Source: Pedosphaera sp. (GTDB lineage: Bacteria; Verrucomicrobiota; Verrucomicrobiia; Limisphaerales; Pedosphaeraceae). Taken from it: 64,000 nucleotides of DNA. The notes below the pieces were generated by a model. It had not been told where the DNA came from and ran no database searches. It was given only the letters and a program-made list of their open reading frames with translations. The translations under genes and the position numbers were made by a program. The DNA is taken from the NCBI GenBank assembly GCA_028293325.1, contig JAQGPA010000106.1, positions 1 to 64,000 on the forward strand, given 5' to 3'. This document shows, piece after piece, positions 35,281 to 43,795 of the stretch; position 1 is the stretch's first letter; every line of letters starts with the position of its first letter.

Positions 35281-36420
35281 TCAACTCTGGCCGGCCGCAT
35301 CGAGCTTGAAGGGAATAAACACGCAAACCCGGGTGCCTTTGCCGGGCGCGGATTCCACTTTGCAAGTGCCGTTGGCCAGGCGCACGCGCTCCTGAATGCC
35401 CAATAAACCGAGCCGTTTCTTGCCCGATACCCCGGCCTGCTGTTCCACCCGGAAGGAGCGGCCGTTGTCGCGGATTTCCATGTGAATGCCCTTGATCGAT
35501 TTGCGGATGGCTAACCGCCCCTGCGAGGCCTGGGCGTGTTTGGCAATATTGGTCAGGCTTTCCTGCGCCACGCGATACAGCACCGTTTTTTGCTCGATCT
35601 CCAGTTTCTCCACTTCCCGCGCGGCTTCAAAAAGGATGCGCACGCCATTGCGTTCCGAAAAGCCCTTCACGAAAGAGCGCAATGTGGGAATCAGCCCCAA
35701 GTCATCCAGCATGGCCGGCCGCAACTCGCGCGAAAAGCTGTGCACCGCTTCCATGGTTTGCTCCAGCATGCTTTGGGCATCCGTAATTTTTTTCCGCAAC
35801 TGGGCGCGGCTGCCCCAAATCGCTTTTTTTAACATGGCCAGGTTGACATTAACCGCCGTCAGCGCCTGGCCAACTTCATCATGCAATTCGCGGCTGATGC
35901 GTTTCCGTTCATCCTCCTGGATGGTCAGAATCTGGCTGGAGAGATAGCGCAGGTTCTCCTGCATCAGACGCGCCTGGTTGAATAAGGCGCGGTAATGCTC
36001 CTCACTCTCCCGCAGTTCGCGTTCCGCCCGTTTACGGTCGGTGATCTCGCGCTTCAGCTTCTGGTTGGCGGCGCCAAGTTGCCGGTTGCGGTCCTCCAGC
36101 GTTTCGTTGAGCTGGCAAAGCGAGCGGTTGGCATCCCGAAAACCGCGATGCGTAATCTCAAACGGAGAAAGGCTTTCCGTAAGAAAAGCCCCGGCGGTCT
36201 TCGCCATCTTGATGCTTTCCTGCGTGGAAGAAGTGCGGGGCAGCAACGTCAGAAGTACCTCTTCATGGATTTTGGCCATGTCGATCACACCCAAACCGTC
36301 CGCGATGGTCTTGCGACCCAGTTCGTACGCCTGATGCAAGGCACGTTCATTCCCGTGCGCGAGATACTTTTTTAACGCCGTCAGATACTGCTGGGATAAA
36401 TGTCCGTTGGGATCATTCAT
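35281..36420 (-). CDS. Histidine kinase with RsbU-N-like N-terminal domain
   Basis: A 379-residue soluble kinase. Residues ~12-95 ('LTALKKYLAHGNERALHQAY', 'ESLSPFEITHRGFRDANRSL') resemble the N-terminal domain of RsbU, the surface bound by RsbT in Bacillus. A coiled coil (~100-150) leads to a HisKA_3 domain with His180 in 'RKRISRELHDEVGQALTAV', then an HATPase with 'RVAQESLTNIAKHAQAS', 'MEIRDNGRSF' and 'GLLGIQERVRLANGT'. No membrane segment: the signal should arrive through a protein partner, most obviously the RsbT-like product two genes upstream. The ATG at 36420 overlaps the end of the RsbX-like gene by 8 bases. Confidence 0.85.
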   Translation of the reverse strand: MNDPNGHLSQQYLTALKKYLAHGNERALHQAYELGRKTIADGLGVIDMAKIHEEVLLTLLPRTSSTQESIKMAKTAGAFLTESLSPFEITHRGFRDANRSLCQLNETLEDRNRQLGAANQKLKREITDRKRAERELRESEEHYRALFNQARLMQENLRYLSSQILTIQEDERKRISRELHDEVGQALTAVNVNLAMLKKAIWGSRAQLRKKITDAQSMLEQTMEAVHSFSRELRPAMLDDLGLIPTLRSFVKGFSERNGVRILFEAAREVEKLEIEQKTVLYRVAQESLTNIAKHAQASQGRLAIRKSIKGIHMEIRDNGRSFRVEQQAGVSGKKRLGLLGIQERVRLANGTCKVESAPGKGTRVCVFIPFKLDAAGQS

Positions 36421-37039
36421 GCCTGGCCCCCAAATAGCGGACGACCAGGACAAGCGCGTCGTCGTTTCCCTTGAAGTGCTCCCGCAAAATCTGGTCGGCA
36501 ATTTGTTGCGCGGGACTTTCCCGTTTTACCTCGTTGATAAAGTCTCCGCCCACGCCATCCGTGGCAAAAATCAGCAGGTCATTTTCGTACAGCACGGTTT
36601 TTCGGGCGTGTAGAATGGGCAATTGATAGCCGACTACACCGCCATGCAGACGCAGGCGTTCAGTGGACGGCACCGCGGCCGCATCCGCCCGTAAGAGCAG
36701 ACACTCGACATTGCCAATTCCCAACCAACTCATATTCGCGCGCATATCAATGGAGGCCAGCGATATCACCGCTCCGCGAGCCATCATCAGGCTGCGGTGG
36801 CAGCGCTTTATCAGCGATACAACCGATCCCGCCGCATATTTCTTGAGCACCGATACTGCGGTCTTGGCCGCCAGTGCCGCCTGATTGCCCTGGCCCAAGC
36901 CATCCACCACAGCCAGCAAAACGCCCTGGTTGAAGGCCTTTACCATATATGCATCTCCCGAAACGACTTGCCCGGGGCGTGGCCGCGCTGCGACGCCCCA
37001 TTCCACCATTGCTAACGCACTAATCGTCCTGATTGCCAA
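36413..37039 (-). CDS. RsbX/SpoIIE-like PP2C phosphatase
   Basis: A 208-residue protein with the fold landmarks of stand-alone PP2C phosphatases of the RsbX kind: 'RPGQVVSGDAYMVKAFNQGV' (first metal Asp, near 30), 'LLAVVDGLGQGNQAALAAKT' (near 42-61) and 'LLIFATDGVGGDFINEVK' (near 154-171). In Bacillus, RsbX resets the stressosome by dephosphorylating RsbR and RsbS. Here it overlaps RsbT-like upstream by 20 bases and the kinase downstream by 8, so the set is translationally coupled. Confidence 0.85.
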   Translation of the reverse strand: MAIRTISALAMVEWGVAARPRPGQVVSGDAYMVKAFNQGVLLAVVDGLGQGNQAALAAKTAVSVLKKYAAGSVVSLIKRCHRSLMMARGAVISLASIDMRANMSWLGIGNVECLLLRADAAAVPSTERLRLHGGVVGYQLPILHARKTVLYENDLLIFATDGVGGDFINEVKRESPAQQIADQILREHFKGNDDALVLVVRYLGARHE

Positions 37040-37445
37040 GCGATCCTGCCCATTTCTTCATCGTAACGGTTGTGCCCTTCCCAACTTTGGATTGAATGTC
37101 AAATTCGTCCATCAGCCATTTTGCGCCCGGCAAACCTGCGCCTGACCGATTATTGCGCGTCGAATAACCGTACTGCATCGCCTGCGTCAGATTGGGAATA
37201 CCCGGCCCCTGATCGCGGGCCACAATTTTAATGCCCCGTTTGGCCCCATGCTGAACTCCCGCCAGAATGATTTCCCCGCGGCGGGCGTATTCCACAATAT
37301 TACGCGCCACCTCCGAAATTGCGGCAGCAATCAAAGTCACCTCGCTCCCCCCAAATCCCAGCTTGTGGGCCATCGCACGTCCCTGCTGCCGGGCGTTTAC
37401 GATATCGAGCGACGAACTGATTTCGACTCGTGCGTCATTTGCCAT
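37020..37445 (-). CDS. RsbT-like anti-sigma/switch kinase
   Basis: A 141-residue GHKL-type Ser/Thr kinase. The ATG at 37445 gives 'MANDARVEISSSLDIVNARQ', as in RsbT; the open frame upstream lacks family sequence. The N box is 'AISEVARNIVEYARRGEIIL' (near 50), G1 'DQGPGIPNLTQAMQYG' (near 84) and the ATP lid 'GYSTRNNRSGAGLPGAKWLM' (near 98). RsbT phosphorylates STAS proteins of the stressosome and, once released, activates RsbU. No RsbR/RsbS genes are adjacent, but a STAS protein is encoded at 43427-43795. First gene of the operon. Confidence 0.85.
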   Translation of the reverse strand: MANDARVEISSSLDIVNARQQGRAMAHKLGFGGSEVTLIAAAISEVARNIVEYARRGEIILAGVQHGAKRGIKIVARDQGPGIPNLTQAMQYGYSTRNNRSGAGLPGAKWLMDEFDIQSKVGKGTTVTMKKWAGSLGNQDD

Positions 37446-37670
37446 TGCTTTCCATCTGACTGGTTCCCAAATCCAATGATACGAACTTCGCACTGGTTTC
37501 CCCCGCCTGGGTTCAAATGTCATCCCGCCGAAATCTGCATTTAACACCCCAAAAAAACTGCCGTCACTGGAGATGCTTTTCTGACCGTGTGCCAGACCTG
37601 TGCCGCAACCACGTTTATGTTTGACCCGGCATTTGAAACAGCTGCGAAATCGTTAATCGAATAATCCACT

Positions 37671-37690
37671 GTTTATGGGCCCATAAACAT
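37671..37690. promoter_or_regulatory. Perfect 20-bp palindrome, candidate operator
   Basis: TGTTTATGGGCCCATAAACA reads identically on both strands. It lies in the 325-base divergent gap between the RsbT-like operon (start 37445) and the second GH9 gene (start 37771), 81 bases before the latter. The length and perfect symmetry suggest a dimeric regulator site. No other gene is seen in 37446-37770. Confidence 0.65.
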
Positions 37691-37770
37691 GGGGTGAAAC
37701 CCTACTCGCATTAGTGAGTTTAATGGAAGAAGTTCAGCCGCCCTGAGTTCTGGCTGACTCAAACCAAACC

Positions 37771-40437
37771 ATGTTTCAAATTATGCGAACTCTTTTTCTG
37801 CGCGTGCCGTTTTTTTTGCTGACACTTTTTGCGCTCACGAACGCGGGCGCGGCAGAACCGGAAATCAATCCGCTGGCGCTGCCGCGGCCGGGTGACCACT
37901 GGTTGCGCTGCCTCTCACCCACTGTCCTGGAACTCACCTTGATCACCACCAAGCCACCGGAACCAGCCCCGCCCAGCCAATGGGATTTTGGCAGCGAGGA
38001 CCATCCGCTCCGGCTGCCGAAGGCGCAACAATTTGAAGTGTCAGTTGCGGGAAAGCATCCGGTCATAACGGCTATCGGCTTCAAGCGCAGGGTGTTATAC
38101 GCGCCGCTCAAGCAACGGGACCTGCGCATTGGCAATTACCTATACCTGGTACTGGCAACACCGTTGCCCAATTTCGACCGGGTTGCCGTCAGCAATCTGG
38201 ATGGAACACTTTGGCCGGCGGACATGACTTTCTCCGGGAGTCTGGATCCATTGCGCTGGAGCCCCGCAATCCACGAGAACCAAACGGGGTATCTGCCGGA
38301 CTCATCAAAAATGGCAATGGTTGGATATTATCTGGGCACGCTCGGAGAACTGGATTGCGCGGGTGCCACCGCGGCGGAACCGATTTTCAAACTGATTGAA
38401 ACGCGGACCGGACACGAAGTTTTCCAGGGACATCTCGTTACCAGACCGGACCGCGGATTTTCGTCGCCGAGTTATCAAAAAGTTTTGGCAGCGGATTTTA
38501 CTGCATATAAAACACCAGGTGAGTACCGGCTGCTGGTGCCCGGACTGGGAGTTTCATTTCCGTTTCTTATCGATGAGGGGATCGCCGCCGCGTTCGCCCG
38601 CACTTATGCATTGGGTCTTTATCATCAGCGTTGCGGCACGAGCAACCTGATGCCGTTTACACGGTTCACACACGGCCCCTGTCACACGGCACCGGCGGAA
38701 ATTCCCACGCCGGAGTCCGCCTTTAAGTTCACCTGGGAAACAATCGCCGACAAAACTGCGGATTTTACCAACAACCCGCGCCACACAGCGCGACAATTAA
38801 AGGATGAAAAGTCACAGCTTTATCCTTTGGTGAAGCACGGGGCGATTGACGTGGCGGGCGGGCATCATGACGCTGGAGATTACAGCCGTTACACGATTAA
38901 CAGTGCGGCGTTGATTCATCATTTGATCCTGGCGGTGGATGTGTTTCCCGGCGTCGCCGCGCTGGATAATCTCGGCTTGCCGGAAAGTGAGGATGGCAAA
39001 AGCGATTTGTTGCAGGAAGCCAAATGGGAAGCGGATTTTCTGGCTAAGATGCAGGATGCGGATGGCGGATTCTATTTCCTGGTCTATCCACGGGAACGCG
39101 AATACGAATCCGATGTCACGCCCGACCATGGCGATCCGCAGGTCGTGTGGCCCAAGACAACAGCGGTCACGGCGGCGGCGGTGGCCGCACTGGCGCAATG
39201 TGCTTCTTCCCCGGAATTCAAGAAAGAGTTTCCCGAGGCAGCGGCGCTTTACCTAAAGCGGGCCAGGGCGGGATGGAATTTCCTGGAGCGGGCCATCGCA
39301 AAAAATGGCAAGGACGGCGCCTACCAGAAGATCACCCATTACGGCGATGAGTTCATGCATGATGATGAACTCGCCTGGGCGGCGTGTGAACTTTATTTGG
39401 CGACCGGCGAAGCAGGTTATCAGGAGAAATTAATCGCGTGGCTCAATCCTTCCGCCGAAACCCGCAAATGGGGATGGTGGCGATTGTATGAAGGTTATGG
39501 CTGCGCCATGCGCAGTTATGCGCTCGCCGCGCCCGCCGGCAAAATGAAGCGGGAGCAACTTAACCCGGCGCTGTTGGCACGTTGCGAGAATGAGATTATT
39601 GCCGCGGCGCATGACCAACTGAGGCGCGCCCAAGATAGCGCTTACGGCGCCAGCCTGCCGGAGGAAACCAAGCGCGCGCAAAGCGCCGGCTGGTATTTTT
39701 CCGGTGATGCCGCATTCGATCTGGCGGTGGCCTGCCAGTTGGACTATCCGGCACTGAATGATCCGCGCTTTAAATTCAAGGAGGCGATCTTCAGCAATCT
39801 CAATTATGAAGCGGGTTGTAATCCGGTGAATATTTGCTACCTGACCGGATTGGGTTGGCAACGGCCACGGGAAATCGTCCACCAATATGCGCAAAACAAT
39901 CGCCGCACCCTGCCCCCCAGCGGGATTCCTGTGGGAAATATCCAGGACGGCTTCAGCTGGCTGGCGGTATTTGGCAAGGAGCTGGGCCGGCTCAGTTATC
40001 CATTGGATGGCGGCAACGGCGCGACGTATCCGTTTTATGATCGGTGGGGCGACAGCTTTAATCTGTGCACAGAATTTGTGATTGTGAATCAGGCGCGCAG
40101 CCTCGCTTATCTTGCCTGGCTGATGGCGCAAACACCGCTGAAAAACCAACACTGGAAATCCGCCGCCGGCCACATCATCGGCCTGCCCGCCATTTCGCCG
40201 CTCACCAGTGAGATCACGGTTAAGCTGGAAAGCCCAGGCCTGGACCTGAGCCGGGCCCGAATTGTCTGGGAGGCGAACGGACAGGAGCCGGGCTGGGGCA
40301 ATAAATTCAAATTCAAGCCGGTCAATGTGGGTACACAATGGGTGGAAGCGGAGGCGCAGTTACCGGATGGACGGCGCGTCTTTGGCGTCGCCGACTTCAA
40401 CGTGGCGGCGGGGGAAAACGGCCATATTATGAATTAA
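37771..40437 (+). CDS. Secreted GH9 glycoside hydrolase
   Basis: An 888-residue protein with a signal peptide (about 1-28; ATG 37783 is an alternative start). An Ig-like cellulase N-domain (~35-265) includes 'HENQTGYLPDSSKMAMVGYY'. The GH9 (alpha/alpha)6 barrel (~270-790) has the catalytic Asp pair in 'GGHHDAGDYSRYT' near 364 and acid Glu in 'HDDELAWAACELY' near 531. The canonical His block (PHHR) is replaced by 'GLGWQRPREIVHQ'. A ~70-residue beta domain ends the protein. It aligns along its whole length with the GH9 part of the giant gene at 23251-29268, so one arose from the other by duplication. Substrate: a beta-glycan, not resolved. Confidence 0.9.
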   Translation: MFQIMRTLFLRVPFFLLTLFALTNAGAAEPEINPLALPRPGDHWLRCLSPTVLELTLITTKPPEPAPPSQWDFGSEDHPLRLPKAQQFEVSVAGKHPVITAIGFKRRVLYAPLKQRDLRIGNYLYLVLATPLPNFDRVAVSNLDGTLWPADMTFSGSLDPLRWSPAIHENQTGYLPDSSKMAMVGYYLGTLGELDCAGATAAEPIFKLIETRTGHEVFQGHLVTRPDRGFSSPSYQKVLAADFTAYKTPGEYRLLVPGLGVSFPFLIDEGIAAAFARTYALGLYHQRCGTSNLMPFTRFTHGPCHTAPAEIPTPESAFKFTWETIADKTADFTNNPRHTARQLKDEKSQLYPLVKHGAIDVAGGHHDAGDYSRYTINSAALIHHLILAVDVFPGVAALDNLGLPESEDGKSDLLQEAKWEADFLAKMQDADGGFYFLVYPREREYESDVTPDHGDPQVVWPKTTAVTAAAVAALAQCASSPEFKKEFPEAAALYLKRARAGWNFLERAIAKNGKDGAYQKITHYGDEFMHDDELAWAACELYLATGEAGYQEKLIAWLNPSAETRKWGWWRLYEGYGCAMRSYALAAPAGKMKREQLNPALLARCENEIIAAAHDQLRRAQDSAYGASLPEETKRAQSAGWYFSGDAAFDLAVACQLDYPALNDPRFKFKEAIFSNLNYEAGCNPVNICYLTGLGWQRPREIVHQYAQNNRRTLPPSGIPVGNIQDGFSWLAVFGKELGRLSYPLDGGNGATYPFYDRWGDSFNLCTEFVIVNQARSLAYLAWLMAQTPLKNQHWKSAAGHIIGLPAISPLTSEITVKLESPGLDLSRARIVWEANGQEPGWGNKFKFKPVNVGTQWVEAEAQLPDGRRVFGVADFNVAAGENGHIMN

Positions 40438-40588
40438 AGAGACGATTTGACGCAGTCCCCACACTGGTAGGGTCTGCTGTGGCTGCAATTTTGGGTCTTC
40501 ACCCCTGTTGAGAACACAAACATAACCTCGTACGGTAGGGATGCCTTTTATGGAACTCAAGACCGGGTCGGAAAGGCCGGGCAATTGA

Positions 40589-41788
40589 ATGAAACTTTGT
40601 TTTGTTCATGAACGGTTTGGCACCTTCGGGGGTGCTGAGGGAAATGTTCATCAGACCGCAAATGAGCTGAAATGCCGCGGCCATACAGTCGGGTTAATTC
40701 ACGGGGCGGAGCATGGCCAGGACGCCGCTTTGCAGGAAACTTTCCATTCCTGCTTCAAGCTGGGCACAAAAAACAACCGCCAACGCGTGCAGGCCGCGTT
40801 GCGGGAATTTCATCCTGATCTGATTTATGTCCATAAGCTGGCGGATTTGGATGTCATGGAGGCATTGGTCGATTCAGCGGTGCCCAGCGTCCGCATGGTG
40901 CATGATCACGATGTTTATTGCATGCGGAGCTACAAGTATCATTATTTCAGCCGTCGGATCTGCACCCGCGCCCTCTCTCCTTATTGCATCTTCCCCTGCG
41001 GGGCTTCCCTGGCGCGGAATCATGGCCGCGGTTTTCCAGTGCGCTGGGTGAGTTACCGGGCAAAGAAACGAGAAATTCGCTTGAACCGGCAATTTCAGCG
41101 GCTGGTGGTCTATTCAGAATACTCGCGCGAAGAACTGCTCCGGAATGGATTTGATGCCGGGAAAATTGAAATTCACGTGCCGATTCACAGCGAGGCACAA
41201 ACGGTTGCCGATAGCCGATCCAGCGACCGCAATCTAATCCTTTTTATGGGGCAGATTATTCGCGGCAAGGGAGTCGATGTGCTGCTCGAATCATTGGCAA
41301 AAATCAGCGTCCCCTTTGAATGCCTCATTCTGGGCGAGGGCAATCACCGGCCTTATTGCGAAAAACTTTGTCGCCGATTGGGACTCGACAATCGCGTTCG
41401 CTTTAAAGGGTTTGTGCCCCAGCATGAACTGAAGGGGTATTATGCCGACTCCAGCGTGTTTGCCATGAGTTCGGTCTGGCCGGAGCCATTCGGATTGGTC
41501 GGTCCCGAAGCCATGCGTTTTGGGTTGCCGGTGGTTGCGTTTGATGCGGGCGCCATCAAGGAATGGTTAAAGGATGGCTATAACGGGTTTTTGGTTCCCT
41601 GGATGGACCGCGCCGCGTTTGCCGCGCGATTGGAACAACTGCTGGTGGATAGGAGCCTCGGTCGCGAGATGGGCGAGCGCGGGCGGGAATGGGTAAACCG
41701 GCACCATATTTTTTCTAAATACATTGATAACCTGGAAACCATGTTTGCGCAGGTGATCGCGGAAGCGCCGCGCCCAGGAAACGTCTAA
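40589..41788 (+). CDS. GT4-family glycosyltransferase
   Basis: A 399-residue GT-B enzyme: 'MKLCFVHERFGTFGGAEGNV' with the Gly-Gly-Ala-Glu acceptor loop, 'LILFMGQIIRGKGVDVLLES' (near 213-232) and the donor motif 'SSVWPEPFGLVGPEAMRFGL' (near 292-311). A Cys-rich insertion between about 110 and 140 ('YCMRSYKYHYF', 'PYCIFPCG') is typical of a GT4 subgroup. First gene of a rightward exopolysaccharide run; the next start is 22 bases away. Confidence 0.9.
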   Translation: MKLCFVHERFGTFGGAEGNVHQTANELKCRGHTVGLIHGAEHGQDAALQETFHSCFKLGTKNNRQRVQAALREFHPDLIYVHKLADLDVMEALVDSAVPSVRMVHDHDVYCMRSYKYHYFSRRICTRALSPYCIFPCGASLARNHGRGFPVRWVSYRAKKREIRLNRQFQRLVVYSEYSREELLRNGFDAGKIEIHVPIHSEAQTVADSRSSDRNLILFMGQIIRGKGVDVLLESLAKISVPFECLILGEGNHRPYCEKLCRRLGLDNRVRFKGFVPQHELKGYYADSSVFAMSSVWPEPFGLVGPEAMRFGLPVVAFDAGAIKEWLKDGYNGFLVPWMDRAAFAARLEQLLVDRSLGREMGERGREWVNRHHIFSKYIDNLETMFAQVIAEAPRPGNV

Positions 41789-41810
41789 ATATATTCAAGC
41801 ACCTCCATTT

Positions 41811-42539
41811 ATGAGCGAGACTGAAGTAAACACATTTCTCCTGCGGCGCTATGCCATGGCCACGCGGCCGCTGGGTCGCGGGCGGCTGCACCTGGAATCC
41901 CTTGGCCATCGTATTTATTGGCATTTCTGCACCAACGGCGCGGCCACGGTGAAGCGGAGTTTCGATGTCTTTGCCAGTTTTATCCTGCTGCTGGTTTTGA
42001 GCCCGCTCTTTCTCCTGATCGGCCTGCTGGTCAAACTGGAGGACCGCGGCCCGGTCTTCTTCGCCCAGACGCGCGTCGGCAAATTTGGGGAGGAGTTCAA
42101 GATGTTTAAAGTCCGCTCGATGTGTTTGGACGCCGAGGCCCGGCTGGCTCTGCTGGTGGCGCAAAATCGTCACGGCGAGGGCGTCACCTTTAAGATCAAG
42201 GATGACCCGCGCATCACCAGGGTGGGACGCTGGTTGAGAAAATTCTCACTGGATGAATTGCCGCAGCTCTACAATGTGCTGATCGGAGACATGTCGTTGG
42301 TGGGACCGCGCCCGCCGTTGCCGCGGGAAGTGCGCCGTTACACGCTATCGGATCATCGTCGCCTGGCGGCCAAACCGGGCATTACCTGCTTTTGGCAAAT
42401 CAGCGGTCGGAGTGAGATTGATTTCAACGGCCAGGTGAAACTCGATGTCGCTTATATCGAAAGACAATGTTTTTGGGTGGATCTACAGATTTTGTTGAAG
42501 ACATTACCGGCGGTCCTTTCCGGAAAGGGGGCATGTTAA
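41811..42539 (+). CDS. Initiating sugar transferase (WcaJ/bacterial sugar transferase family)
   Basis: A 242-residue polyprenyl-phosphate sugar-1-phosphate transferase of the single-membrane-segment type: hydrophobic helix 'FDVFASFILLLVLSPLFLLI' (~50-70), then 'GPVFFAQTRVGKFGEEFKMF' and 'KVRSMCLDA'. The active-site region 'RITRVGRWLRKFSLDELPQL' and 'MSLVGPRPPLPREV' follow. It puts the first sugar phosphate on undecaprenyl phosphate. The TAA stop is directly followed by the ATG of the next gene. Confidence 0.93.
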   Translation: MSETEVNTFLLRRYAMATRPLGRGRLHLESLGHRIYWHFCTNGAATVKRSFDVFASFILLLVLSPLFLLIGLLVKLEDRGPVFFAQTRVGKFGEEFKMFKVRSMCLDAEARLALLVAQNRHGEGVTFKIKDDPRITRVGRWLRKFSLDELPQLYNVLIGDMSLVGPRPPLPREVRRYTLSDHRRLAAKPGITCFWQISGRSEIDFNGQVKLDVAYIERQCFWVDLQILLKTLPAVLSGKGAC

Positions 42540-43415
42540 ATGAAGGCAATATTGATTTGTCCGGGGGAACGCCCGGCCGTGGCGGCCCTGAAGCAAACGT
42601 TGCCCTGGGCGCTGCTGCCGCTGTTTGGCAAAAACCTGCTGGAGTACTGGCTGGATCACCTCGCGCAATCCGGTGCCACCCAAATAATCGTTTTGACCTC
42701 CGAGCAACCGGAGTTGGTGCAGGCCGCGATTGGCAACGGCGCGCGTTGGGGGCTGAGCGTGGAAGTGGTGCTGGAAACGCGGGAGCCTACACCCGTCCTG
42801 GCGCGCAAGAAATATCGCGAGCGAATGGATGCGGATTGGCTGACGGAACCGGATGATGTAATCGTGGCGAATTGCTTCCCCGGTCTGCCGCAACATCAAT
42901 TATTTAATGGCTATGCTGATTGGTTCGCCGCCCTGCAGGAGTTTCTGCCGCGTGCCGCCGGAGCCAATCGCATCGGAGTGCGAGAATTGAAACCGGGCGT
43001 CTGGGTGGGTCTGCGTTCGCGGATTGCCGCCAGCGCACGCCTCTGCGCACCGTGCTGGGTGGGAGAACAGGTTCGCATCGGCCCACGTTCCGTGGTGGGA
43101 CCGATGAGCGTGGTGGAAGATCGCGCGCTGATCGAATCTGATTGCCATATCGCAGCCAGCGTGGTGGGTCCGCAGACCCTCGTGGGCAAGGGCACCGAGG
43201 TAATGGATTCGCTGGCGTGGGACAATAAATTATTGAACTGGAAGACGGGTTCGCTGGTGACCGTGCCGGATGCCTTTCTGCTGTGCGCCTTGGGTCGCCC
43301 GGCGCTGCCACGGAAAGCAACCAACTGGCTCACGCAACTGAACGCTTTTTATGCGCGGAACAAGGGGGATTGGCAGCTCTTCTGGAAAGATCTGCTGATG
43401 AACAAGGGAGGCTGA
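42540..43415 (+). CDS. Degenerate NDP-sugar pyrophosphorylase-like protein with left-handed beta-helix
   Basis: A 291-residue protein. Residues 1-~85 follow a nucleotidyltransferase N-terminus ('LPWALLPLFGKNLLEYWLDH', 'SGATQIIVLTSEQPELV'). The nucleotide loop GxGTRL is replaced by 'GERPAVAALKQ' and the middle of the domain is much shortened. Residues ~150-230 form hexapeptide repeats ('WVGEQVRIGPRSVVGPMSVV', 'DCHIAASVVGPQTLVGKGTE'). Catalysis by the first part is doubtful; it may be a scaffold or regulator of sugar-nucleotide supply. Directly abuts the sugar transferase gene and is followed by the STAS gene after 11 bases. Confidence 0.7.
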   Translation: MKAILICPGERPAVAALKQTLPWALLPLFGKNLLEYWLDHLAQSGATQIIVLTSEQPELVQAAIGNGARWGLSVEVVLETREPTPVLARKKYRERMDADWLTEPDDVIVANCFPGLPQHQLFNGYADWFAALQEFLPRAAGANRIGVRELKPGVWVGLRSRIAASARLCAPCWVGEQVRIGPRSVVGPMSVVEDRALIESDCHIAASVVGPQTLVGKGTEVMDSLAWDNKLLNWKTGSLVTVPDAFLLCALGRPALPRKATNWLTQLNAFYARNKGDWQLFWKDLLMNKGG

Positions 43416-43426
43416 GCAATATAATT

Positions 43427-43795
43427 ATGAAGATTCAACAACAAGGAGAAACTTTGTGCATTACCGGAATCAAGGAATTGGGACTGGCCAATTGCAATTC
43501 GTTTGGCGAAGAGGTGCGCCGGGCATTGCCGGAGGGAATCAAGGACATTGTCATTGACCTTTCAGAAACGAGTTACATGGACTGCAGCGGATTGGGCGCG
43601 CTGGTTGCCCTGGGCAAAACCGCGCGCCTCCAGAATGGCGAAGTGTCTGTGCGCCTGCTGAATCCCGCGCCAGCAGTGCGGCAAATTATCAACCTGACGA
43701 AGATGAGCTGGCTTTTTCCGGGTTTGACGGTTGCAGAGTCAGCGGCCACCCATTCAGCGCGCTTGCTGGCGGGCTATTTGGCGAGATCAATTTAG
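43427..43795 (+). CDS. STAS-domain anti-sigma factor antagonist-like protein
   Basis: A 122-residue STAS domain with the phosphorylatable Ser in 'TSYMDCSGLGALVALGKTAR' near residue 58. I use ATG 43427 ('MKIQQQGETLCITGIKELGL'); the frame extends upstream over the previous gene without meaning. Such proteins are targets of RsbT/RsbW-type kinases. Sitting last in the exopolysaccharide run, it could tune synthesis or export in response to the Rsb-like operon at 34539-37445. Its end overlaps a convergent gene by 9 bases. Confidence 0.88.
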   Translation: MKIQQQGETLCITGIKELGLANCNSFGEEVRRALPEGIKDIVIDLSETSYMDCSGLGALVALGKTARLQNGEVSVRLLNPAPAVRQIINLTKMSWLFPGLTVAESAATHSARLLAGYLARSI

